From Hemibagrus wyckioides (lineage: Eukaryota > Chordata > Actinopteri > Siluriformes > Bagridae): 64,000 bases of DNA. This document shows positions 10,907-25,300 of the stretch, piece by piece. How positions within the stretch are numbered: position 1 is the first letter of the stretch; each line of letters opens with the position of its first letter. The notes under the pieces were generated by a model, which was not told the DNA's origin, did no database searches, and was given only the letters and a program-made list of their open reading frames with translations. The translations under genes and the position numbers were made by a program. The stretch is taken from positions 8,757,511-8,821,510 of the forward strand of contig NC_080723.1 of the NCBI RefSeq assembly GCF_019097595.1, in the 5' to 3' direction.

Positions 10907-13900
10907 ATGGCGTCCGACGAGTCCATGTTCGTGAGGACGGTTTTGGCTCTTAATGACACGTTTAAATCAGAGGACACCAGTTTGGCTCTACCGTCCGAGG
11001 ACAGGTTAGCTCGCGCTGCTGGCGCTGACGAGGCGCAGCGGAGGAGTCGAGTGGAGCAACAAGTGCAGCAGCTCACTCTGGCACGGAAAGCGAAACGGTC
11101 CCTGATGAAAGGTAGGAGCTGAGTTCAGACTCATTGGAATAATGAAGAAAAGTCATCTCTTAGTGCAGCTTTGTTCTCCCAGGCCTTTCCTTTTTGTGAT
11201 CTTACCCCAAAGTGTTTCTTTAATTCATTATTGATCCTGAATCTAATTCTGCATCCTAATTTTGCTGCTCCACATATAACCAGGTCCTCACTATGAACAA
11301 GAAAGTGCACTGAAATGTTGAAAAGTATTAAATGCTTTAGTTCTTTTTTGAATTTTTACTACACACACACGACATTAATTTATCATTTCTTATGAATACA
11401 ATTTGAGAACATTATAATCAGGCACCCATGCTACAGATGAATTCTTCTGCTAATTTGCATGCATTTTGAATCTCAGGGTAAAATACGCATGTCATTACTC
11501 CCTAAGCAGGTTATATGACAGGAATTCATTTCAGGTCTATACACTTACAGGTGATCTACATAATGAGACTTTTGGGTGGAAGATTGATTTACTATCTGCT
11601 CATCTTAACACTTTAGTAATGTTAATTGGTGTGTGACCTACTTGGGGGGGGAATGCATGATTCTGATTGGTTAGTCTTGTTTCATCATAGTGGCTGGTAG
11701 CCAATGACATGTTTGTTTTAACTTCGGTGTAGTGAAATTATTGTGCAGAACAATGTCATTGTGTTACACGTTATGAGCTGCGCTGGACATGTTACGTTAA
11801 CCACGTGTTTTTTGTGATGGGAACTCCAAAATGTACCTACGCCTCTGGGATACAGTGGGTTCGGTAATGTCTTCAGACCCCTTCATATTATAACCCTGTT
11901 GTGTTTATAGATTTATATAAAATGGAACAAATGCATTTTTTAATCATAAATTGTAATTGAGATATACTTTTTTTTATATGTGGTGTGTTTAGACTCTTTA
12001 CTAAAGACACTTTAAATTGCTGTGATATGTTGTGAAGGCACTCAACGCTGTGATATATAAGATCACACAATTTGTCAGACCAGAAACCAAACCATGAAGA
12101 CTAAGGAACTCTCCATAGACCTTTGTGTCATGACCTCTATCTAGGAAAAGGACGGTCACTATGAAATGGGTGAAGGTTGGAACCATCAGGACTCTTCTTA
12201 GAAAACCAGCAGACCTCTCAGAACAGCTCCAGTAATCAGAAATTTATGCTAAAGTGGCTAGAAGGAAGCCACTCCAGCAGTTTGAGAGAAAAGTGAAGCA
12301 TGGTGGTGGCAACATCGTGCAATGGGATTGCTTCCCAGCATCAGAGCTAAGGGGACAGGTCAGAACTTAATGAAATGCTGCTTTATACAAAGAGGTTCTT
12401 GAAAAAACGCTGCTCTAGAGTACATGCTACCTGGTGAAGGTTCAACAAGGACCCCAAGTGTACAGATTTAGAGGATCTGGCAGGAAGAATAGGAGAATCT
12501 GCCACTGAAAGACTAAAAGCTGGAATTGCTGCTCGAGCCGCTTCTACAAAGTACTCAATAAAGGGTCTGGATACTTCAGTTTTTTCTTATTGAACATCTA
12601 AAAACCTGTTCTTGCTTATATTCCAGATTTTCATGCTTATGTAATAGTTTATGTAGGTCATTGGAAATCTGTAACAATAATGTGCACAATGTGAAGGGGT
12701 CTGTATAATTCTCAAACCCATGGTGTATCGAGTTATTCAATTGATTTAATACTTTCTCAGTCAGCTTTTGTTAAAAAACCAGTCAGGCCTCCGGGGTTTA
12801 TTTTTTTTCTTCTTTTTGGTGGCTTGCCATCGGCTGCATTTCTCACGTAAGTGTCGTCTGATGCGAGGATATCACCAAATTCCCCTGCTGTGACTCACTG
12901 CTACATTTACTGCTGCATTATTCCACCACACATGCTTTAATCACAGTGGTTTAATACTGTAGTTATTTATAACCGTCAGGGCTGAGATTTTAGAATGTAA
13001 TCGGATCACTTTAGTCAGTCCCTATAGGAGTGGGTTATTTTTTTTGTTGTTACAAAAAATGCTCTCCAGTTTTATTAATTATATTTCACATTTTTAATTC
13101 TTTAAATTTATTTTTATCTATTTGTTTTTCATACAGATACACCTTTACAAAGATGAAAAATGGAAAAAAATAACCATACTAATAATATAGAGGGGAAAAA
13201 ACACACACAAGGCAGAGAACAATGTAATGTACACAAAGAATAAGAGCATCAAGAGAGGTTTTTAACGTAGACCCTAAGGGGCGTCCATATCGGCCAAAAG
13301 TCATTAAGCTTTTGTTATATAATCTCAAGTCATTTTCTGAAGTGGAAGTAAAGTCGATGCCTGAAGAATCTACATTGTCAGGCTGACACCTGAGGGGATC
13401 CCCAGAGTGCTGTGCAGCTTACAAAATGTGATGCAATTTTGTGCTTTTTTAAGGAAACCTTTAGCTTTCTATAAGAGCTGTACTTATGAATGATGCTGCT
13501 TAGAATCTCGAGGAACCTGCTTAGTTTTGCATTCATTTCTATGATCGTGACTTGAGGGACTGAACAAAGCTCTGTGAATCCAAACTAGTAATTAATAAAG
13601 ATTTATGTAAACTAATTATAACGTTTTCTCTTAAATCTGACCGTCCATACGATTTTTATTTCAGTGTAACCAAACTCCTTGTGCACAGTGTGACTCAGTC
13701 GGTGAGAGAAAGCCGGCCCACTTGGTATGCTGGCAAAAATCTACTGTATATGAGCTTATTAATAGCTTATAGGTCATGCATATTATTATGTAAATGATCA
13801 GTGAAGAATAAGGAGGGTGTCTTCCATCACAAAACAGTGACTTTTCCACACCCATGCCGCTGACAGTACGGGACAAAGCAGAAGAATGTTAAGTGTAGTA

Positions 13901-16900
13901 GTCGGTATGTTGGGTATGAATTTGTATTTGTTTCACTTTGACTTTCACAGGCAGCTTATCAAGCAGCCACTTAGCAAGTACCACTCCTTCCAGAAGTGGC
14001 CCTATGAAGGTACAAGCTTGCTTTCTTTTTAAATGAAATATATATAAGTTAATTTTGCGTCTAAATTTGAACCATAACCTTTTTTGCTGCAGGTTTTCCA
14101 TACTTTTGACCACAGTGACGCTTTAGGACCAAGCAGACACATGGTTAGGACGAACAAGCCTCATTGGGCGAATGTGAGGTTTCCTCAGGCGAATGGAGGA
14201 GATTACTGGGGTTTTAAATATGGCTCATCAGGAAACTGCTACACCTGGGGCTCTGCAGGTTTTACTCTCCCCACACTGCGATCCGTGTCTTCAGCCGACC
14301 GTCTCCACAGAACCTTCCCTCTGCACACATCCACCTGTTCCGAGATGCTCCGCAACGGCCATCCGTTCGCTTCAGGTTGCTCTGCGACGCTTCAGCTTCC
14401 TAACAGGCCTGTGTACGAGGACAATCTCGACGACGTCTTCCTGCCTGACAGCTCAAACCTCAGCACACTCCGAGCAGAGCATCAGAGGATGTTTTGGGAG
14501 AAACCGACTCTTCAAAGAACATCCAGTCAGCTCGGAGATGTCTCGTGGGTGATGGGGAACATGCCCCTGGTGGTTCAGGACAGCAGGCAGATGCAGGAGA
14601 CAGTGAGAAGACCACCTTCAGTGGTCAGCACACACACAACGAAGATAGCGGCGACCCAACAGCAAGAAGCAACAGCTGACATGCTAATGTAAGGCTTGAG
14701 ATGTTTTCTGTCACACTCTCTAGGAATAAAGACTTGTTTGTTTGTAATGAAAAGATATCTGTGTATTTCCACAGAAAGGCAAAGCAAACTGCGCCAACCA
14801 CAATGAGGATGGCTGTAAATCTCCTCAATGATAACGACCCAGAAATGCAGATCACTGCTGCAAACTTCATACAAAACCAGTGCTTCAGCAGTGCAGATGC
14901 TAAGAAAAGGGTGAGTGAAACTGGGTGAAATCTCATTATCAGCTCCACACAGCAGAAGAAAAGGAATCATCCAGAGGAAGAAATCTGAGTGAAGGAAAGC
15001 ACAGGATATGCCTATAACATCATAACACTGCCTTCATTTACAACAAAAGTGTCTTATTGTTACATGCCATGCTTAACTTCTAAGAGAAATCTCCATTTAG
15101 AATGTTTTACAGTAACACATGTTGTCATGTTGCATTGAATAATTAATTGATTTCATTCATTCATTCATTCATTCAGTATTCCAGGGAACAGCAGGAAGCT
15201 GGAAGGCAAAAATACATCAGTCCATTGCAGATATTTAAAAAAAAAAAAAAAGTAGTCTAAATGAGTGTCTATTTGTCTAATTATCAGTATATTCCTGATT
15301 TCTTCTTTACATTTAACTACACAATCAAGTTGTTTGTGTAAAAACTGTAAATAAGAGCAGACATGGCTTTAGTGTGCAGGCATCTGAAAGATGAGACGTC
15401 AGGGAGTGTGTGATCTGGTTGGGCTTATACAGTTAGACCTAAACCATTCACAGCTCTTCTGAGTTGGCTGCATTTGGTGTTCACAGTGGACACATTTCTT
15501 TCACGAGTGTTTGTTCCTGTCATCATCACAGCGTTGGTCTTGGTCTCGGTCTCAGTTGGGGACAGTATAGAACCTTGGTGCATTTGCATTCATCTTACAT
15601 CATCACTAACATGCATGCAGAGCAGAAATCCATGTGACTCAACATATATTGTTTATTATGATGAATATTGTGATCATGCGCATTAAGGCTCCTCACCTCT
15701 TCTGTATCCCACATCGTTCCCGTCACTCATGCTACAAGTGTGTAGTGAAAACAAATGATGTCATTGACTAAAACAACAGGTCACTTTACTTCCTGAATGA
15801 GTGAGAGTCATGTTCACAATCACGGGAATCACGGCAGATTTCCAGTGCACCATGTCATCCTTCACATTTCCAATTATTCTTGCAAACCGTGATCTGTCTC
15901 AGACTAAAATATCAGCTGAGATGTTGTGTTATTTATCTGATGACGTCGTACACTGAGATTAATAATTGTTGTCATTATTAACTATTGCTTCTGCGTGTAT
16001 CTCTTGTTAGACTGTGTTAGAGGTTGGGTATATAAACTAAGAAAAGATAGGAGATCCACTACAGCCTAAAATGTTCCAGTACTGCTGGAGTGCATGTGTA
16101 TCTTAAATTCATCACACTTAGATTTATACTGATTCCATGGCAAACATTATGACTCACACACACAAAAAAAAAAACTCCTGCACACACCCACCTCTATACA
16201 CCAAACAAAATGTTCTTCGGGCATCGGAGTGTCTTCAAGAAAAAAAAAAATCTGGTTTTTCTGCGGTCTCACCACAGTTTCTGAAGGGAGACCTATGGAA
16301 AGCCAAAAGGGTCACACTGAGCCATACCCAGTTTTGTATGCGGTTAAGAAACGTACACATCTTAATAAATGCCTGTTAAATGTTATATATCGTTGATGTA
16401 GGTTTGTTGTTGTGATAAAGCAGGGTGATTGTACTGCTTTAAGTTGAATATTTTGTTAACAAATAGAAAATTGTGTAGATTAGCAACGTGCATGTACTGT
16501 ACTTACTTATAGGTTAATTATTATTACTGAAATTCAGTGCATTTTAATCTGTAAAAAAGTAAATTGTGTATATATTTATGTAGGTATTTGTTCGTTTATT
16601 TATTTATTTATTTACTTATTTTGAAGCAGCTTTTCTATTTAAACTAGTGGTCCTGCAGCACAGTAAAGTTGATTGACTGAACAGATTTCTGAATTTGGCA
16701 TTAACAGAAAGTTGTCTCCTGACCTGATTGGCTGGTGCAGACTCGGTGGAAAAAACACAGCATATTCGTTCGATTCGTTGACGATTGATTGACATTCGTT
16801 GTTATTGATTTTTAATTACTCGTCCTCTCTTCCACGTACTAGCTGGCTGTCCTACATGGGATCCCGAAGCTTCTGAAGCTCCTGGACTCGGACAGCGATG

Positions 16901-19900
16901 AGGTGCAACAAGCCATAGCTGCTGCCTTAAGAAACGCCATCTACGAGAACAACGAGAACAAGATGGAGGTGAAGGACCAGGATGGTGTGGCTGTGATCCT
17001 GCGCCTGCTCAAGACGAATCGTGACACTGAAACCCGGCGGCAGCTAACAGGTCTGTAAGCCTACAGAAATCCCCTTTCCACACAAAACTGGTTGGCCACT
17101 TTAATAAGAACACTTGCACACCTGCTCAATCATACAGTTATCCATTCAGCCATAAGCATAATGTCCTACAAATACAGGATAAGAGCTTCGCATCAATCAT
17201 GGGAATGAAGAAAGTGTGATCTGTGTGGCTGCTCACACACATTGTGCAAAAAAATATTCCGTGTGCAGAAACTTTGTTGTTGAGAGAGATCAGAGGAGAA
17301 TGATCAAACTGCTCTGAACTGACAAGAAGTCTATAATAACTTAAATAATCACTCTTTGCCATCATGCTGAGTAGGAAAACATCTAAGAATACATCAGACC
17401 TTGAGATGGATGAGCTCCATTCAGCCAAGAAGAGGAAATTGAGGCACAGACTCACTGAAACAGGACATCTGAAGACTGAGTCTTCTAGTTATTTGAGTAA
17501 CCATAGACTTCCTGTCAGTTTGACCCGAGTCATTTCCTTCTGAGCTCTCTTATTAACTAGATGCTTCCTCACACAGATCTAACTCTCACATCGAAACCCC
17601 AGGAGATCGGCTGTGTTCTTGACCAGTCTCTGCTCTTTGAGTTGAACATTAACTGAAGCTCCTGACCTGTATCTGCATGATGTTACGCATTCTGCAGCTG
17701 CTACGTGATTGGCTGATTGGATAACTGAGCATGAATGCTCAGGTGTTCGTAATAAAGTGGCATGATGAGTATATGTATGTGTGTACAGCACTTTGGAGTT
17801 TGTATAACTTTGTAACCTTAGACAACCTTGGGGTTGTCTCAAAGTTTGTCGAGTGTGTACTTCTGTAAAGAACGTCCAGGCTCCTTTAACACATCCTGTT
17901 ATTCTTTTTACCTGAACAAAGTCATCCCTAATTCCTAAATCAATCCCCATTTCTCAAAGCAAGGTAAGGGCTAAGCTGATGTTCTTGGCTTAAGACACAT
18001 GAAGCCTTTCAGATAGTTTTGAGCCACACAAACGATGCCACAAGAGAGCCAGTTGTGATTGGTGGACATCTGTGATTGGCTAATTTAGCTCTAATCCACA
18101 GAGGAAGAGGGACCCAGTGTCAAACCTCCCACCTACAACTGCAGGCCATGTGTGCAGTCATCAGCATTCAGAGGAACAACTTTCCTGTGACGACAAGAAT
18201 CCAAGCAATTAATCATCGCCTCAAAATGCCTCAAAACATTTGACTTAATTTCACTGAATTCCCAGTGAAATTAAGTCACATGTTTCCTGTGGAGTTTCTT
18301 TTGTTAATGCAAATAACGTGGAATAAGTGTGTGGGCCAAGCACAAGTTTGCATTTGCATTTTCATTTCCACATAATTTAAAAAAGAAAAAAATTCACCAG
18401 GGTAATATTGTATTTAGTAAAACAGTAAAAAAAAAAACAAAAAAACAAAACAAAGTGTGGAATGTTGAGTAAATCCTCGCAGCTTTGCTTATGTAGTGGA
18501 AAACGGGCGGGGCTACCAGGCACTGATGCCGGATGAGGAAACGTTTTCAAGATGGCCGATGACACTCAGATGGATGAGATGTCTTAGAAATGTCTTTTAA
18601 ATTTGCACACATACAAGTGGTGTGATTGATTCACTTTATTCTGTATAAAGCTAGCGGCGTCGTGTTACATGTGTTGGACATCATTTGCTGTGAATTGGGA
18701 AACATGAACATGAGCTGAATGAATCCAAATCAAAACTAGTCTGAAAATAATTTAAAGAACAAGTGCAGCATGACATGAACGCTAATAACAGCCTCTTCCC
18801 CCCTTTTTTCCCTGAATCATCTGGGAAATGTGATAATCCTGTTGGTGCAGGACGACTGCTGATCACCGCAGGAACCTGTCAAATCCTGACAAATTAAAAG
18901 AAAAAAGCATCATAAAGGGTGTAGTAAAGGTGTACCATCCATCCGTCCTTACTTCCACCTACCCATCCATCCTTCCACTCATCTTTCTTTTTTCCCTCCA
19001 CGTAATCCTTCTTTATATCCGTTCTTACTTCAACCTACCCATCCATCCTTCCACTCATCTTTTCATCCTTCTACCCACCAAACCTTTCCATGCTAATCCT
19101 TCCACCCACCCATCCATCCGTCCTTCCTTCCACCCACCCTTCCTTCTGCCTCATTCTGGGACTGGAGCCAGTAGCTGCTCTGGCTGTTTATTTAGCAACT
19201 AGATGCATTTGACAGCTTGGATAACTCTTAAAAAAGTTTAAGAAAGTTTATTGTGGAAATTAACTTGACTCTGTGTAAGCTTGTGTTCTGTAATTGTTCT
19301 CCTTCAGGGTTGCTATGGAACTTGTCCTCTCATGACATGCTGAAGGAGCAGCTCAGCAGAGAAGCTGTAAAACCCCTCACTGACGCCGTCCTTGTGCCAT
19401 GCTCGGGTATCACCGAGGGTGAAGATCCCAAACTGGAGTTACTGGCAGATCCTGAGGTCTTCCTTAACGCTACAGGCTGCCTGAGGTGGGTGTGTGTGTG
19501 TGAGTGTGAGAGAGCATGATAGTAAGGTGTGCAGTAAAAGTATTGCTGATGCATCTGATTTTTATCACGTTTTATTTTTAGAAACATGAGTTCATCCGGA
19601 CCAAACGCACGCAAGTCCATGAGAGACTGCGACAGCCTCATTGACTGCCTCATTTATTACATCCGTGGAACCATCGCAGATTATAAACCTGACGATCAGG
19701 TATTTCCAAACTGAGTCAAAGTTTATTTCAAGTCCAAACTTTCACCCAAGGCTGTGTGGGGCGGATTCTCTTTATAATACAGCACAGGAATAAGTTTTTC
19801 TACCGCTACCACTGGATTTCACTTTTTAAATTTGACTCTTTCATTTTTCCGACTTCATGGAGGGGTTATGATGTTGATGCCACGTTTTCTCCTCTGTAGG

Positions 19901-21303
19901 CCTTAGAAAATTGCGTGTGCATCTTGCATAACCTCACCTATCAGTATGAGTGCGAAGTCCCTGAAACGGTCAGGCCGCTGGTGCAGGAGTCCAGACAGAG
20001 AGCTGCTGCTGAGACCCAGAGACCCGGCTGCTTGGTCAGGAGAAACCCCAAACTCTCGGAGGGAGATGACGTGAGACAGTTTCTTTCTTTTCACTTTTAA
20101 ACTTCTGTAGCAAGAATTGAAAGCCCACTGTCTTTATTTAACCCGTTTTTACCAGTACATCAGAGTTTCATTCAGCCAGTGGAATGGAAATTGACATTTT
20201 TAATCAGTCATTAGACATTAAATCAAGGCATTAAATTCTGAACACGAACACAACAAAACAGGAACAAACTCCATTTTTTTGACCTCTGGGGAAAAGAGTT
20301 AAATAAAAAAAATCCTTTTTAAAAAAAATTATTTTATTCTTGTCAGAGTTTGATGTGTAAGTGTTGCATCATTTTGTGTTTGTTTGTTGGTTTGTTTTTC
20401 CATTGTGCAACCTACATGTCAGAGTCATGCCAGAGCTCCATACACTCACACACCACTGTTCTCAGAATTTATCTCTAATTTCTCAGAATAATTACAAGGA
20501 GGAAGCACATTCTCTCACCATGTCCACATGGTTTTCCTCACGGTTCTCTAGAGTTCCTCCCACGTTCCAGAAATATTTCAGACTGACTTGCTGCTGTTGT
20601 TCCTGGGTGTTTTAGTGCTCGGAATCTGAATGCCCTCTGCTGGAGGAGAAGTGTAACCCGCACGGTGTGGAGTGGCTGTGGAGCAGCATCACCATCCGCA
20701 TGTACTTGTCTCTTCTCGCTATTAGCAACCGCCAGCTCACACAGGAGGCGTCTATAGGAGCCATGCAGAACCTGACCGCAGGAAACGGAGGGGTAAAGTC
20801 TGCAATTTTACCGGTTTTGTTTATGCCCTAGGAAAGTTGCTCATCATGGTAAGGAAGTGACATCATTTTCTGGAAAAATGCTGAGGTTTGTTCTGGACTT
20901 TGAAAATAAACCCAAAATAAAATATTGAGGAATATATAACATAAATGTAATAGATAATGTAATTGAAAATGTAAATTATTAATTGAATAATACAGTAAAA
21001 TTATTCTGGTTCTTCTCATATACACTAAAGTCAGATTAGAGAGGTAACATCATAAAAGCTAAAATGAACAAGGTTCGATGTTCAGCTCTAACAAAACGAA
21101 CTTCTGCCGGCGGTCAGGTTTCCCAGGCCATGGCCCACACCATTGTGCAGAGAGAAGGAGGCCTGCAGCAGGTGAAGAAGGTCCTGCAGGAAGGAGAGGA
21201 TGAGGTGAAGAGAGCCGCAGTGTGTCTGCTCAAAAACATGTCACGCTACAAGGAGCTGCATTCAGACATCAGTAAGCACTTCAACAACACACACACACAC
21301 ACT

Positions 21304-21351
<48 letters not shown>

Positions 21352-21611
21352 GGAAGTTATTCTCCAGATCTCAGCTTATTTTAACAGGCATGTCTAAATG
21401 TGTTACTCAGTGAACAGATTACAGATCAGAACACTGCTGCTTTACAGGCTCAGATTAACACTTTAGAAATAATAATCTCCAGCTGTCCATCTGTCTATCT
21501 ATCTGTCTGTCTTTATCTGTCTGTGTCCATCTGTCTTGGGCTGTATTTATCTTTCTATCTACCTATGTGTTTGTCTGTATTTGTGTCTGTCTGTGTCTCT
21601 CTGTCTCTCTG

Positions 21612-21683
<72 letters not shown>

Positions 21684-22320
21684 CACAGCTCTGAGCTGCT
21701 TATTGCACTCTCTCTCTCTCTCTCTCTCTCTCTGGCAAGGCACTAAGCACTTCCCTTTAATCCACACCACAGCTCGCTGCAACACAGAACATTTATTTTA
21801 ATTTCCTGCAGGTATGCGATCCTTACCACTCACCTTCTCTGGCTCTGCCCTCTATTCACACACTGGCCATGCCCTGAGCGTATAAAATATATGGTCTTTC
21901 TGGATTTCTGTACACACATGGTTACAGAATTTATATCTATATTTTTCATTTTTAATGTGTTGTTCTGTCCTATTTTCATCATTGCTTTTACTTCACATAC
22001 TTCTGTTTTTGTTCTTAGTCTCCTCTTTGTTCTCCTAGTTAAACAGGTGCTGCCGGAGCTGGTTGCCATGCTTCACAGTCCAGACACGGCTACAGCGCAG
22101 AACGGTGAGCTCATGTCCGTCTGTCAGATTCTTAACAACCTGAGCCAGGCGTCTTTACAGAACGCTCGCTCCGTGCTCAACAGCGGCATCCTCCCCAGGA
22201 TCATCAAGATCAGCAGCAAAGAGAGGTATCTCTCACACATCCCGTAACAGTCCATTAGTACATGTTTACTTTTAAGAACAACACAACAGTGTGAAGGTGT
22301 ACTTTACACAGACTTGCATC

Positions 22321-22358
<38 letters not shown>

Positions 22359-25300
22359 CAACTTTGTCATTGCAAAGTACAGGTACATAGCAACGAAAAT
22401 GGTGTGAAGCATTAAAACAATTCATTTTAGTTCAGAGTGGATCAGAGTTTATCACAAACTCCATCAGACTCACAGCTGTACAACAGCCAACCCACTCAAC
22501 AGCTACTCACTAAACCAGTGCTAATCCATCCATTTTTCCTACCTTCCTTCCATCCAGCCTACATTCCTTCCTTCCACTCTTCCTTCCTACCTTCCTCCCA
22601 TCCTTCCATACTTCTTTCCAATCATCTATCCTTCCATCAATTCATTTTCCTACCTTTCTTCCACATATCCTTCATTTCTTCCATCCACCCATCCATCCTT
22701 CCTTCCTTCCAATTCACTTCAATTTATATAGCGCTTTTAACAGTGGACATTGTCTCAAAGTGGCTTTACAGAAGTATAGAAACATAACAAATTAGAAATT
22801 TTAAAACTAAGTTACTATTTATCTCTAACATCCTTAATGAGCAAGCCTGAGGTGACAGTGGCAAAGAAAAACTCCCTGAGATGATATGAGGAAGAAACCT
22901 TGAGAGTAACCAGACTCAGAAGGGAAACTCATCCTCATTTGGTTTTCTTCCTTCCTTCTTTTTTTCCTCCTTCCTTTCTTCTATCCACCCATCCTACATT
23001 TTTCCTTTCACTTATCCATCTATCTATTCTTTTCTTTCTGCCTTCCTTCCTTCCTTCCTTCCAACCATATATCCAGCCATACTTCTATGAATCCATTTTT
23101 CCTACCTTACTTGCATCTATCCCTCAATCCTTTCTACCTTCCTTCCTTCCTTCCTTCCTTCCTTCCTTCCTTCCATTAATCCATTCATCCACTGTTATAA
23201 ATCCAGTGATGTAATATTTCTTGCTTAGAAAGTTCTGGATAAATGACTAACAGGTCAAGTGCATACTTCTGTAAATGTTCTGTTTGCATCCTCACTTCAC
23301 TGATCAGACCAGAGAGAGTAAAGAAAAATGTAAAATATTTAGCAATGTCTGTGAAAATCTTTCCTATCTAAGTGACAAAGCTTTTTGATTTTTGGAGCTG
23401 TGATGGTTCAGGTTTGGAAAAATGACAATACTTTTCTTCTGCTACAAATACACAGTCAGCTGATAATCCCAGACTTTATCTAAAGGATTCTATTCAGTCC
23501 CTTTAGGATTTCATGATTTTGTGATCATAGAAATGAGCTCAAAGAAGTTACAAAGAATCTTGTGCTTGCAGTTTTGCCAATTCAAGTAGTTTTCCAGTAA
23601 AAAAAACAAAAAAAACAAACAGCGCTGCAAGTTACATCGCAAATGTTTCAAATCTCATAAGCCTCCTTAACACAGGGGTCCCTACTGCACTACCCGGGGC
23701 GGTGATCGGGTGTGCACTGCCAAGTTGCCACTCTTGGGCCCTTGAGCAAGGCCCTTAACCCTTTCTGCTCCAGGGCTGCTGTATTATGGCTGACCCTGAA
23801 CTCTGACCCCAACCTCCAAGGATGGGATATGCAAAGAAAGAATTTCACTGTGCTGTAATGTATATGTGACAAATAAAGGCTATTTCTATTCTACAGTATT
23901 CTTTTTCTATTTCAACCCCTCATTTTTTAGCATTCTTCTTTAAGTTTTTTTCCCCCAAGTTCCCTCTGAAGTGAGATGTTAGAACATAGATGTTAGACAG
24001 ATCCATGTTCATCTTTGCTTAGCAAGATGTGAGCAGCTAACTGATCAGGGATGTATATTTTCCTAATACAGTAAAGTGTAGTGTCAGTGTTAACAAGCAA
24101 GATGTTGATGCATCTAAAGTAGTTCAAAATGTAATATGTTACTGTTCACGGTGTCTGCGGCCATGCTGATTTGATGCCACTTGCTGAATTCGGGATTCCC
24201 AAACAGGATTTCCGTGTTCTCTTTGTTTGTTTGTTTCTTCCTAATCAGAGATCAGAGAGCTGCATCCTCTAATAATACCTGCTTCTGTTGTTTATCTGAA
24301 ATCTGTACACAAAACAATAATTAAAGGGATTTGCTAATCTTTAGCACTATCTTTGGCCCGCTCTGGGTCATGAATGCAAATGTGTGTAGCGTTCCTCTCA
24401 CTAATTCCTCTAATTAACAGCTCAGTTCAATGGAAGGGACTAATTTGCCACTTAAGGATAAAAACGCAGGCAATAGAGCGAATGATTTCACTCTACTGCA
24501 CAAGCTTCGAGCAATAATCTCATGTGATTAATAGGATTAAACTAAGCTTTAAGCGTATTAATTTCTTTCATTTTGAACATGATGCAGGCATGGGTCCACG
24601 AAGGCTGGTCAGGCTGCTAGTGTTCTGCTGCACACACTGTGGAGACACTCCGAGCTTCATGGCAGCTACAAGAAGGTCAGTAAGTCAGTAAGAAGATGGA
24701 CAGATCTGTCATGTCACATTTACATTACTGTAAATGCATTGTATTAAGACAAAACTGGTGCATTAGTTTGGTATATCAGACTTACTGGGGTTGGGTGCAA
24801 ATGCAGGGTGTAGTTTAATGACAAAAGTCACAATAATAGACATGGGCAAAAGTATAGGGACAGCCACTAAAACAAGGTTATGCAAAAGTATCAACACAGC
24901 AAATCCAAATCAGCAGGCCAAAAGGAAAACAAAACACTAGTCAATCAGGCAAATGTCTACAGGTAATTATCAGGAGTATCAGATGCATACAGGATGTCGT
25001 CGAGAATCAAGGGGAAGGTGTACAAGACAGTGGTGAGATCAGCCATGCTGTATGGTTTAGAGGCTGTGTCAATGAGGAAAAGACAGGAGTCAGAGCTGGA
25101 GGTAGCAGAGCTGAAGATGTTGAGGTTCTCTTTGGGAGTGACACGGTTGAACAGGATTAGGAACGAGTACAACGGACAGTTGGACGTTTGGGGGACAAAG
25201 TTAGGGAGGCCAGATTAAGATGGTTTGGACATGTTCAGAAGAGGGAGAGTGAGTATATTGGTAGGAGAATGTTGGAAATGGAGCTGCCAGGCAGGAGGCA

